Origin: Gordonia hirsuta DSM 44140 = NBRC 16056
Lineage (GTDB): Bacteria > Actinomycetota > Actinomycetes > Mycobacteriales > Mycobacteriaceae
Length of the DNA: 64,000 nt
Assembly (NCBI RefSeq): GCF_000333015.1
Contig: NZ_BANT01000002.1
Location: 186,001-250,000 of the forward strand
Direction: 5' to 3'
The notes under the pieces were generated by a model. The model was not told the DNA's origin and made no database searches. It worked only from the letters and a program-made list of their open reading frames with translations. Numbering within the stretch: position 1 is the stretch's first letter; the number at the start of each line of letters is the position of its first letter. Positions 48,458 through 57,234 of the stretch are shown in pieces. The translations under genes were made by a program, and so were the position numbers.

Positions 48458-50374
48458 ATGAGTTCACAAGTGCACGAGTTCCAGGCCGAGGCTCGCCAAC
48501 TGCTCGACCTCGTCGTGCATTCGATCTATTCGAATAAGGACAGCTTTCTGCGTGAGCTGATCTCGAATGCGTCCGATGCGCTCGACAAGCTCCGGCTGGA
48601 ATCGCTGACGAACACCGACTTGGACGCCGACACCTCCGATCTGCATGTGCGGTTGACCCCGGACACCCAGGCACGGACCCTGACGGTGGCCGACAACGGC
48701 ATCGGCATGGGCCGTGACGAGGTGGTCGACCTGATCGGCACCGTCGCCAAATCCGGCACCGCCAAGCTGCGCCAGGCGCTGTCCGAGTCCGGTGACGCGG
48801 CCGCGTCCGAGGAGCTGATCGGCCAGTTCGGTATCGGCTTCTACTCGGTGTTCATGGTCGCCGATCGCGTGGTGATGGTCACCCGCAAGGCCGGCGAGTC
48901 GATCGGCACCCGCTGGGAATCGACCGGTGACGGCACGTACACCATCGACGACGCCGCCGATGCGCCGCAGGGGACCTCCATCACCCTGACGCTCAAGCCC
49001 GTCGACACCGACAACAGCCTGCACGATTACGCCGACCCTCAGGTGCTGCGTTCGCTGGTCAAGCGGTACTCGGATTTCATCTCCTGGCCCATCCGGATGT
49101 TCGAGACCGTCGAGGTCCCCGCCGAGGAGGAGGGCGGCGAGCCGACGCAGGAACAGAGCGATGTCACGCTCAACTCGCAGAAGGCCCTGTGGGCCAAGAT
49201 CCCCAGCGAAGTGGCTCCGGAAGAGTATGCCGAGTTCTACCGGCATGTGAGCCACCAGTGGGACAGCCCGCTGGAGACGATCTCGATGCACGCCGAAGGC
49301 ACCTTCGAATACCAGGCGCTGATGTTCATCCCCTCGCAGGCGCCGATGACCATGTTCGCTCCCGAACGACCCTGCAATCTGCAGCTGTACGTGCGCCGGG
49401 TCTTCATCTCCGATGACGTCCCGGAGTTGCTGCCGACCTATCTGCGCTTCGTCCACGGCGTGGTCGACGCCAACGATCTGTCGCTCAACGTCTCCCGTGA
49501 GATCCTGCAGCAGGACCGGCAGATCCGGGCGATCCGCCGCCGGCTGGTCAAGAAGGTGATCGGCACCGTGCAGGAGATGCAGGACCGCAAACCCGAGGAC
49601 TATGCCGGCTTCTGGAACAACTTCGGTGCGGTGTTCAAGGAGGGGCTGGCCGGGGATCAGGACAACTTCCAGGCGATCCTGAAGGCCTCGGTCTTCGATT
49701 CGACGGCCTCCGACGACGAGCGCACCACTTTGGCCGACTACATCGAACGATGCCCGGCCGAGCAGAAGGTCATCTATTACATGACCGGCGAGTCGCGCAA
49801 GCAGATCGAGCGGTCGCCGCACCTGGAAGGATTCCGGGCCAAGGGGATCGAGGTCCTGCTGCTGTCGGATCCGGTCGATGAGTTCTGGACCTCGCAGATG
49901 CCCGAGTTCGACGGTCGCACCTTTGTCTCGGTGGCCAAGGGTGAGGCCGGACTGGACGATGAGGACGATGACGCCGGAACCGACCGCGACGCCGAGTTCG
50001 CGGATCTGCTGACCTGGCTGACCGGCGTGCTCGATGCCGATGTCAGCACCAGCCGGCTGACCAAGCGCCTGACCGATTCGGCGGCCTGTCTGGTCGGGGA
50101 GGAGTTCTCGATCTCCCCGCAGATGGAGAAACTGTACCGGGCGTCGGGACAGGAGATCCCGCACATGAAGCGGGTGCTCGAGCTCAACCCGGACCATCCG
50201 CTGGTCACCGGGCTGGCCAAGGCCTATGCCTCCGGCGGCGAGGACCACGGCGATCTGGAGCCGACCGCGAAGCTGATCTACGCGATGGCTCTGCTGGCAG
50301 AGGGTGGGGAACTGGCCGATCCGGCCGAGTTCGCCAGGCTGCTGTCCGACACGCTCGTCGCGGGTCTGGAATAG
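48458..50374 (+). CDS. htpG: Hsp90-family chaperone HtpG
   Basis: A 638-residue ATP-dependent chaperone. The GHKL ATPase motifs are intact: ELISNASDALDKLR, VADNGIGMGRDEV and IGQFGIGFYSVFMV. The middle domain has the catalytic Arg region in LNVSREILQQDRQIRAIRR. The C-terminal dimer domain is present. ATG at 48458 follows an AGGGGATGG tract. TAAACTATGCT at 48391-48401 offers a -10 about 55 nt upstream. No HspR or CIRCE-type repeat is seen in the 92-bp leader. Confidence 0.95.
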   Translation: MSSQVHEFQAEARQLLDLVVHSIYSNKDSFLRELISNASDALDKLRLESLTNTDLDADTSDLHVRLTPDTQARTLTVADNGIGMGRDEVVDLIGTVAKSGTAKLRQALSESGDAAASEELIGQFGIGFYSVFMVADRVVMVTRKAGESIGTRWESTGDGTYTIDDAADAPQGTSITLTLKPVDTDNSLHDYADPQVLRSLVKRYSDFISWPIRMFETVEVPAEEEGGEPTQEQSDVTLNSQKALWAKIPSEVAPEEYAEFYRHVSHQWDSPLETISMHAEGTFEYQALMFIPSQAPMTMFAPERPCNLQLYVRRVFISDDVPELLPTYLRFVHGVVDANDLSLNVSREILQQDRQIRAIRRRLVKKVIGTVQEMQDRKPEDYAGFWNNFGAVFKEGLAGDQDNFQAILKASVFDSTASDDERTTLADYIERCPAEQKVIYYMTGESRKQIERSPHLEGFRAKGIEVLLLSDPVDEFWTSQMPEFDGRTFVSVAKGEAGLDDEDDDAGTDRDAEFADLLTWLTGVLDADVSTSRLTKRLTDSAACLVGEEFSISPQMEKLYRASGQEIPHMKRVLELNPDHPLVTGLAKAYASGGEDHGDLEPTAKLIYAMALLAEGGELADPAEFARLLSDTLVAGLE

Positions 50375-50381
50375 ACGCCGC

Positions 50382-50882
50382 ATGGGGCTGTTGACTCCGC
50401 TCGCCGTTCGCATCGGATCCATCGAGTGGCTGCCGCGGTATCTGCCGTGGATCGTCAAGGTCGACGACGCCGTTCAGAAGGTGAGCGGCGGGCGGGTCGA
50501 CCTGCTCGACATCGCCGGGCTGCCCAGCATCACGATGGTGATCGCGGGTCGCAAGAGCGGGATCGAGCGCACCACCACGGTGCTGGCAGCCCCGGACGGG
50601 GACGACTGGATCGTGGCCGGCTCGTACTTCGGCAACCCCAAGGCGCCGGCCTGGGTCTACAACCTGCGTGCAGCCGACTCGCTGAGCATTGTCGGGCGCG
50701 CTGGCACGATGCTGCCGATGGTGCGAAACGAACTGGACGGTGTGCAGCGCGCCGACGCCTGGGCGACACTGCTGGCGGTCTGGCCCAACTTCGAGCTGTA
50801 CGAGCGGCGCACCGCCGGGCACCGCATCATCCCCTTGTTCCGGCTCAGTCCTGCCCCGGATACCGGGCCGGGGCAGGACTGA
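50382..50882 (+). CDS. F420H2-dependent quinone reductase-like protein (DDN family)
   Basis: A 166-residue split-barrel protein of the deazaflavin-dependent nitroreductase family. ITMVIAGRKSGIERTTTVLAAPDGDDWIVAGSYFGNPKAPAWVYNLRA is the characteristic run (read here as two adjacent segments), including the GRKSG and GNPKxPAW marks. Such enzymes use reduced F420 to reduce quinones and can activate nitroimidazoles. ATG at 50382 is only seven nt after the htpG stop, so the two are co-transcribed. That gives an unusual chaperone-reductase pairing. Confidence 0.85.
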   Translation: MGLLTPLAVRIGSIEWLPRYLPWIVKVDDAVQKVSGGRVDLLDIAGLPSITMVIAGRKSGIERTTTVLAAPDGDDWIVAGSYFGNPKAPAWVYNLRAADSLSIVGRAGTMLPMVRNELDGVQRADAWATLLAVWPNFELYERRTAGHRIIPLFRLSPAPDTGPGQD

Positions 50883-50894
50883 ACCGGACCGGGC

Positions 50895-51728
50895 TCATTC
50901 GCCCTTGAACTGGGGTTCCCGCTTCTCGAAGACGGCGGTGATGGCCTCGGTGAGATCGTTGCTCGGCAGGAAAGCGGCGTTCCAGGCCGCGACATAGCGC
51001 AAGCTCTCATCGACGCGGGCCGCGCGGGCCTGGTCCAGGACCGTCTTGGTACCCTGCACCACCAGCGGCGGCAGGGCGGCGATCTCAGCGGCCTGGGAGC
51101 GGGCCGCGGTCAGCAGTGCTTCGCGATCGTCGTAGACGTCGCTGACCAGGCCGATCTTCTCGGCGCGCGCAGCATCGATGTCTTTGCCGGTCAGTGCCAG
51201 CTCGCGGGCGTGACCGTCCCCGACGATCAGCGGCAGCCGGGCCAGCGAACCCATATCGGCGACAATGGCCACCCGGACCTCGCGCACACTGAATTTGGCA
51301 TCGGCGCTGGCCAGCCGGATATCCGCGGCGGTGATCAGGTCTACGCCGCCGCCGATGCACCAGCCGGCGACCGCGGCGATGACCGGCTTGCGGCAGTCGG
51401 CGACGGCATTGATGCCGGACTGCATCCGCTTGATCAAGTCGTGGAAGTCGGTGCGCACCTTCGCCTTCGCGTTGTCGGCCAGCACTGCACCGAAGTCGCC
51501 GGCCATCGCCGGCAGGTCCAGACCGTAGGAGAAGTGGTTGCCCGAGCCGGTGAGCACCACGGCGCGCACCTCCGGATCGGCATCGATTCCGGCGAAGATC
51601 GGCACCAGCTCGGCCCAGAAATCGGGACCCATCGCGTTTCCACGGCCGGGACCGACCAGGGTCACCTCAGCGACATGGTCGGCGACGGCGACCTCGAAGG
51701 CCTTGTAGTCAGCGGTGCGGTAGGACAT
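50895..51728 (-). CDS. Crotonase family protein, probable delta(3,5)-delta(2,4)-dienoyl-CoA isomerase
   Basis: A 277-residue crotonase-fold enzyme. Oxyanion-hole segments are NHFSYGLDLPAM and AGWCIGGGVDLITAADIRLA. The three acids of rat ECH1 (D176, E196, D204) are matched with identical spacing here by D130, E150 and D158 (GGVDLI, FSVREV, VADMGSL). This supports a dienoyl-CoA isomerase for degrading odd-position double bonds, rather than a plain hydratase. The C-terminal DESLRYVAAWNAAFL also resembles that enzyme. It converges with the DDN gene over 12 bp. Confidence 0.85.
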   Translation of the reverse strand: MSYRTADYKAFEVAVADHVAEVTLVGPGRGNAMGPDFWAELVPIFAGIDADPEVRAVVLTGSGNHFSYGLDLPAMAGDFGAVLADNAKAKVRTDFHDLIKRMQSGINAVADCRKPVIAAVAGWCIGGGVDLITAADIRLASADAKFSVREVRVAIVADMGSLARLPLIVGDGHARELALTGKDIDAARAEKIGLVSDVYDDREALLTAARSQAAEIAALPPLVVQGTKTVLDQARAARVDESLRYVAAWNAAFLPSNDLTEAITAVFEKREPQFKGE

Positions 51729-51810
51729 GGCTTCTCCTGACGAGTGCGAGTAAGGGCTCTAGCGAGCGTAGCCGCAGCCCGCCGCACCCTCGCGGTCGCC
51801 TGGGGTCCGG

Positions 51811-53640
51811 TCAGTCCCGGGTCAGCAGGGGGATCAGTCGTTGGGTCTTGGCCGGAGTCCAGCCCGGTGGGTGCAGGATGTCGGCCCAGGCGGCGGGAAT
51901 GGCGGCCAGATAGGTGTGGCCGTGCCCGTCGGGGACGTCGGCGGCGACCGCCATATCGGCGGCGACCTGCAGAAAGGTGACCACCGGAATCCAACGGGTC
52001 GCCGGCAGCACATCGCGCCCGCGTTCTTCGGTGAGCCAGTCGGGTTTGTTCAGCAGCAGATCCGGGGACCACCACGAGATCGGATCGGACGGATGCTGCA
52101 GATAGACCAGCCGCCCGTCGGTGCTCCACGGAGCATCGGGCCGAGCCAGATCACCGGATTCGGCGATGAACCGCACCTGATCGCCGTTGTCGTAGATCGG
52201 GAGCCACTCGGGAGAACCGGAATCGCGTTCGGCGGTGGTGTCGGCCCACAACTGGTTACTGAAGGTGGGACCCGACAGCAGGGCGCCGTCGGTCCGGGCG
52301 GCCATCGTCGGAATCGAGCCGAACGGGGCCTCGGCGCCGAAGGAACCCAGGCTCTCCCCGAAGACGACGACCTTGGGACGCTGGGCTTCCGGGATGTTGC
52401 GGACCTTGCGATCGACGGCCTCGAACAGGGCGATACCGGCCAGTCGGGCGCGTTCCTGGTCGACCAGGAACGACAACCAGCTGGGCAGCATGGAGTACTG
52501 CATGGAGACCATGGCGGTGTCTCCGTTGTACATGTACTCGAGCGAGTCGACGGTGGCCCGGTTGATCCAGCCGGTACCGGTGGACATGCCGATGCCGATC
52601 AGTTCGCGCTCGAAGGCGCCGGTCCGCTCGAGTTCTGCGACCACCAGGTCGGCAGAGGCGCGCGGCCCGTCAGCCGATTCCAGACCGGCGTAGACCCGGA
52701 TCGGTTCGACGGCCGGGGCCTGGTTGAAGTCGGTGAGTTCACTCACGGTGGGACCGGTGGAGACGAAGGCTCGTCCCATGCGTCCCAGGCTCGGCCAGCT
52801 GACCAGGGACTCGGGGCCGCCCGAGCGCAGGTTCGAGGTCGGTGGTGCCGAATCCGGGGTGCTCTCCCGGTTGAGCGCGGCGAAGGAACTGTCCAGTGCA
52901 CGCATACCGTAGTCGCCGACGGCGCCGTTGATGATGAAGATCGTCAGCAGCCCGATGACCGCAGCAGCGGTGATCCCGGAGATGCGACGCGGCACGAGCC
53001 GGTTGAGTTTGCGGGACAGCCCACGAACGGAGGCGCCCCACAGCTGACCGACGACCAGCAGCAGCGTCAAGACGATCGCCATCACCACCACGATGATCGG
53101 ATAGGCCGAGGCCTGCAGGTGCTCCACGCCCATCAGATCGCGTATTTGGTTCTGCCAGCGGCCGTAGAAGAACATCATCACGGCGGTGCCGGAGACCGCG
53201 ATCACCGCCAGCCCGACCCACAGATAGTGCGATGGTCGCGGCCAGGGCTGGTCGCGGGAGACCAGGTAGCGGGCCAAGAAGGCCAGGAAAGTTCCCAGAG
53301 CGTAGCCGACCGCCCCGGCGCCTCCGGCGACGATGCCTTGGAACAGTGGTCCGCGCGGGAGCAGCGACGGCGTGAACGACAACCACAGCAGCAGCGTCGC
53401 CATGATCGCGCCGCTGTAGGAGAAGTGCGTGACGTTGGCGTGCCACCACGCCCATACCCGCCGCAGCCTGCCGGGAGCGGGCGAGTGCGCCGACGGTGCC
53501 AGGCCCGAATCGTCCGGCGGTGGGGTGGTGGACGTCGGGGTGCGCTGATCGGCCGCGGCGCCGGTTTCGCATGTACCCACGTGAGGCTCCCTCGACTCGA
53601 TCCCGGGTCTCACCGGCGGTCCGGCCGCCGGTGGCGCCAT
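51811..53640 (-). CDS. Membrane alpha/beta-hydrolase (Abhydrolase_9-like)
   Basis: A 609-residue protein. A Pro/Ser/Thr-rich N-terminal tail (about 60 residues) is followed by four or five transmembrane segments (about residues 75-240). A large C-terminal domain then has the nucleophile elbow in VVVFGESLGSFGAEAPF, a likely Asp in LVYLQHPSDPISWW and a late His (DGHGHTYLAAIPAAW). The catalytic side should face outside if the topology follows relatives. The family is widespread in actinobacteria and the substrate is unknown. Confidence 0.82.
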   Translation of the reverse strand: MAPPAAGPPVRPGIESREPHVGTCETGAAADQRTPTSTTPPPDDSGLAPSAHSPAPGRLRRVWAWWHANVTHFSYSGAIMATLLLWLSFTPSLLPRGPLFQGIVAGGAGAVGYALGTFLAFLARYLVSRDQPWPRPSHYLWVGLAVIAVSGTAVMMFFYGRWQNQIRDLMGVEHLQASAYPIIVVVMAIVLTLLLVVGQLWGASVRGLSRKLNRLVPRRISGITAAAVIGLLTIFIINGAVGDYGMRALDSSFAALNRESTPDSAPPTSNLRSGGPESLVSWPSLGRMGRAFVSTGPTVSELTDFNQAPAVEPIRVYAGLESADGPRASADLVVAELERTGAFERELIGIGMSTGTGWINRATVDSLEYMYNGDTAMVSMQYSMLPSWLSFLVDQERARLAGIALFEAVDRKVRNIPEAQRPKVVVFGESLGSFGAEAPFGSIPTMAARTDGALLSGPTFSNQLWADTTAERDSGSPEWLPIYDNGDQVRFIAESGDLARPDAPWSTDGRLVYLQHPSDPISWWSPDLLLNKPDWLTEERGRDVLPATRWIPVVTFLQVAADMAVAADVPDGHGHTYLAAIPAAWADILHPPGWTPAKTQRLIPLLTRD

Positions 53641-53731
53641 GGTCCAAACGTTGAAAAGTCGATCCTAATACGCGGCGGACCGCACCGAGCCTGTCCGCGA
53701 TCGACGACGGTGCTGTGTCACGATGGCTGCC

Positions 53732-54463
53732 ATGTCTCCGGATCCGCTGTCTCTGACCGATGTCGCGATCACCGTCGCCGCCGCCCCGGCCGCCAGTGCC
53801 GAGCTGTATACGGCGTTGCTGGGAGCACCGGTGGGGCCCGGCCACTGGGCCGCAAGCAACGCCTCGGTGACCGTTCGCGGGGACGATGAGCCTGCATGGG
53901 CGGCCTTTCAGGTCGCCGACCTGCCGGGCGCGGCAGCGCTGCTGGCACGCCGGGGACGGGACGTATCCGGCCCCGATCACGCTGGTGCGCGCCGGCTGGT
54001 GTCAGAACCTGCGCTGGGGATCGTCGCCGACGCCGGGGCCAGCGCCGGTGCGCCGGCGCTCGACCACGTCGTCTTCACCGCCGCCTCGGTCGACGCGGCG
54101 GTCGCCCTGTTCGCCGGATGCCTGGAACTGAATCTGCGGTTGATCCGTGAATTCGGCGAGCTGTCGCAGCTGTTCTTCCGGTCGGGCAGCACGGTGGTCG
54201 AGGTGCTCGCCGGCCAAAGGGGAGCGGCGGTGGACACCGGCGGATCCGGCGACGATCAGGACCGCCGGACGGTCGGACTGTGGGGGGTGGCGTGGCGCTG
54301 TGCGGACCTGGATTCTGAACACCGGCGATTGACGCAGGCCGGTCTCGAACTCAGTGAAATCCGCACCGGCCGCAAGCCCGGGACTCGGGTCGCCACGATC
54401 CGTGAGCATGCGCTGGGAACCCCGACCATTCTGCTGGAGCAGGCGCCCCGGCCCGATCGGTAG
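53732..54463 (+). CDS. VOC family protein with two glyoxalase-like domains
   Basis: A 243-residue protein with two beta-alpha-beta-beta-beta units. The first starts LSLTDVAITVAAAPAASAELYTALLG and the second LDHVVFTAASVDAAVALFAGCLELNLR. It ends in ATIREHALGTPTILLEQ. Metal-binding residues of glyoxalase are partly kept (H in DHVVF, E in LLEQ). It may be a lyase, dioxygenase or binding protein. ATG 53732 is used; ATG 53723 is three codons upstream and equally placed. Confidence 0.78.
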   Translation: MSPDPLSLTDVAITVAAAPAASAELYTALLGAPVGPGHWAASNASVTVRGDDEPAWAAFQVADLPGAAALLARRGRDVSGPDHAGARRLVSEPALGIVADAGASAGAPALDHVVFTAASVDAAVALFAGCLELNLRLIREFGELSQLFFRSGSTVVEVLAGQRGAAVDTGGSGDDQDRRTVGLWGVAWRCADLDSEHRRLTQAGLELSEIRTGRKPGTRVATIREHALGTPTILLEQAPRPDR

Positions 54464-54538
54464 CAGCACCGCTGCCGGCCGCCAAAGTCCCGGCCGGCAG
54501 GACCGGTCCGATACCGCCGAGGAGGTCCGGCGGCCGTG

Positions 54539-54544
54539 TACGCT
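54539..54544 (+). promoter_or_regulatory. -10 box (TACGCT), leaderless promoter
   Basis: TACGCT ends six nt before the ATG at 54551 of the membrane-protein gene that follows. Confidence 0.45.
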
Positions 54545-54550
54545 TCACTC

Positions 54551-55444
54551 ATGACCACTCCCGACCATCCGGAGCAGCCGGAGCAGCACGCCCAGTCGGA
54601 GCCACCGCCGATCTCACCGGACGCCCTACCGCCGGCCGGGAACTACCCGCCACCGCCGTACCCGCCGCCGGGACCAGGATTCGCGCCGCCGGGCGGCTAC
54701 CCGCCTCCCGGTTCCGAGTACCCGGTGGCGCCGCCGTCGGGACGCGCGGATTTCGGCCAGGCGCTGACGTGGTCGTGGCAGGTGTTCTCACGCCGGCCTG
54801 GACCGATGGTCCTCCCGGGTCTGCTGATGCTGGCCAGCACGCTGGTCGGCATCATCTTGATCGTGGTGGCGCTGCTGTGGATGTTCGGCGACTCGTTCGT
54901 CTACGACGAGTACGGAATGGAAGTGGCGAGCACCACGGATTTCGTGGTCAACGCGGGCGGCGTGGTGCTGCTGGTTCTGGCGGGTCTGCTGATGGCGATC
55001 GCCACTCCGTACCTGCAGGGCGCCGTGCTCTCCGGGGTCCTGAAGGTCTCCGACGGCACCCCGGTCTCGGCCCGGGACTTCCTCGTGCCCGTGAGATTCG
55101 GGGCTTTCCTGGTGACCGTTGTGCTGACCGCGATCGTCGTCATGATCGGCTTTGTTCTGCTGGTGATTCCGGGTCTCCTGGCGATTTTTGCTCTGCAGTA
55201 CGCTCCGGTGATGGTCCTGGATCAGAAGAAGTCTCCGATCCAGGCGATGACCGCCTCGGCCCGGCTGGCCTTCGCCAAACCCGGCGACAGCGTGCTGGTG
55301 GCGATCCTGCATTACGTATTCGGCTACGTTGGCAGCCTGGCCTTCGGGCTGGGCGCCATTGTGACCCTGCCGATGGGGGAGGCCTTCCTGGTGCACTGCT
55401 ACCGGAGTCTGGTGTCCCGGCCGGTTCCGCCGGGCCTCACCTGA
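54551..55444 (+). CDS. Membrane protein with proline-rich N-terminus
   Basis: A 297-residue protein. The first 65 residues are disordered, rich in Pro, Gly and Tyr (repeated YPPP). Then come DFGQALTWSWQVFSRRPGPMVLPGLLML and four to five transmembrane segments. The layout is like the DUF975/glycerophosphodiester-phosphodiesterase membrane family common in actinobacteria. No catalytic motif is seen. It converges with the ClC pseudogene over 44 bp. Function is unknown. Confidence 0.78.
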   Translation: MTTPDHPEQPEQHAQSEPPPISPDALPPAGNYPPPPYPPPGPGFAPPGGYPPPGSEYPVAPPSGRADFGQALTWSWQVFSRRPGPMVLPGLLMLASTLVGIILIVVALLWMFGDSFVYDEYGMEVASTTDFVVNAGGVVLLVLAGLLMAIATPYLQGAVLSGVLKVSDGTPVSARDFLVPVRFGAFLVTVVLTAIVVMIGFVLLVIPGLLAIFALQYAPVMVLDQKKSPIQAMTASARLAFAKPGDSVLVAILHYVFGYVGSLAFGLGAIVTLPMGEAFLVHCYRSLVSRPVPPGLT

Positions 55445-55488
55445 CCCTGTCCCCCTGGGTGGGGAGCCGGCAGGATCGGCCCCGATAC

Positions 55489-56879
55489 TCAGTCTGCTCC
55501 CGGATGCCGGCGTGCCAGCATCTGGACGCGCAGGGTGTCGTAGACGGGTTCTGAACGCAGCGCGACAGCCACGATCATCGCGCAGGCGGCGGTGGTGACC
55601 ATCGCGATAGACAAGGTGTTGAGCGCGCACATCTCACTCACCAGCACGACTCCGGTGAAGGGTGCGCGGACGGAGGCGGCGAACAGGCCCGCCATTCCGG
55701 CGACCATCAGGACCACCCGAAGGTCGTCGTCGACGGGAATCCCGACGACGTCGGCGAGGCGGGAGAAGAACAGACCGCTAAGGGTGCCCAGTGTGCGAGC
55801 ATCGGGGCGAAGAGTCCGCCGGGGGTGCCGGCGGCGTAGGAGACCGGGCCGGAGAAGAAGCGCAGCACCAGGTAGAGCGTCAAGGTCCAGAACGCCAGAT
55901 TCCTCCCGTCGAGCAGTGACTGTGCGACGTCGTCGCCGCCGCCGACGATCTCCGGCAGGTAGACCAGTGCGACGCCGATCAGGACACCGATCGCGGCCCC
56001 CTTGACGACAGCGGGTAGCCGCAGGTCGCCGATTGCGGCGTGCAGACGGGTCACCACCAGGTTGTACGCAGTACCCAGCAACCCGGTGAAGACACCGAAC
56101 GCTGCGAACAGCGGCAGGTATTCGGTGCCGGGATCGGGAACCAGGGCCACCGTGAAGTCCGGATGGTTGCCGAGCACGATGCGGGAGCAGCTGATGGCCG
56201 CGGCCACGGCCACCATGGTCCACACCAGGTACCGCACTCGGATCTTGTGTGCGACCTCCTCGAAGACGAAGACGGCTCCGCCGATGGGTGCGTTGAAGGC
56301 CACGGCCAGACCGGCTCCGGACAGGCAGGTCTGCAACACTCGGATCTCGTCGCGGGCGGCCCGGCCGATCCGCCCGGCCAGTGCGCCGAAGGTGGCGCCC
56401 ATGTGGACTGTCGGGCCTTCCCGGCCCAGCACCATGCCGCCGACCCCGATGCTCAGGGCGCCGCCGATGAACCGGGCCGGAATGGTGCTGGGGCGGGCGG
56501 CGTCGTCTTCGCCACGTTCGACGGCCTCGACCTGCTGGATCCCGCTGCCGGCCGACATCGGCCACCGGGTACCGATCCAGGCGCCGAGCGCGGCGGCACC
56601 GGCTGCGACCATGATCATCACCAATGGTCCCCACCAGCCGTGCTGTGTCGCCCAGGCGGCGAACGACTCGCGCCACGCATCGGCTTTGAGGAGAACCCAG
56701 CGGAAGGCGCCGCCGGTGAAGCCGGCGGCGATACCGGCGATCAGCGCCAGCAGCGTCAGATAGAACATGGTGCGAGAGCCCGGAAAATCCGAGTCGGCCA
56801 GTGCCGGCTCGGGGCCGGGATCGTCCGACGGAACCGGGTCCGGCGCGGCGCAGTCACCGTCCTCTGGCTGCTGTCGCAT
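55489..56879 (-). pseudogene. ClC-type chloride channel/antiporter, frameshifted
   Basis: The first frame (ATG 56879 with GGAGGT upstream) encodes a normal ClC chain. It includes GSGIQQVEAV, GREGPTVHMGATFGAL (gating Glu region), FNAPIGGAVFVFEEV and GTPGGLFAPMLA. The frame then reads HWAPLAVCSS and stops at 55707. The missing C-terminus (LGTLSGLFFSRLADVVGI through FTGVVLVSEM and the end at 55489) continues in another frame. The junction is at 55791-55796, where GTGTGC stands in place of the GTGC needed. This is a 2-nt duplication in a GT run. As written the gene is broken, unless it is a sequencing error. Confidence 0.85.
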
Positions 56880-57002
56880 CAGACCTCCCGGTTTCGGCAC
56901 CGCCCGCCGGCGGTGACTCCGTGACAGCGCCGGTCCGGTCGGCGCTGTCGATGCAGACCACCCCGGCTCTGAACAGGGCCGGGGTGAGTGTGTTTTCGAG
57001 GG

Positions 57003-57088
57003 TGTCCGAGGGGGGACTTGAACCCCCACGCCCGTTAATAGGGCACTAGCACCTCAAGCTAGCGCGTCTGCCATTCCGCCACTCGGAC
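57003..57088 (-). tRNA. tRNA-Leu (anticodon GAG)
   Basis: An 86-nt class II tRNA. The acceptor arms GTCCGAG and CTCGGAC pair perfectly. The anticodon stem CTAGC/GCTAG holds the loop TTGAGGT (anticodon GAG). The variable arm is long and the T loop is GTTCAAGT. The discriminator is A and CCA is not encoded. Confidence 0.95.
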
Positions 57089-57234
57089 TCGTGCACGTTC
57101 CGCGTTGTCTCCCGCGGCGCGCCGTGTAACTCTAACCAAGGTCGCCGGTGTATCCCAAATCTCCCGGTCGACGGGACCCGCGCCGCTCGGCCGGGCGCTC
57201 CCCGACCGGCTGGGAAATGGGATTGAATGGTGAG

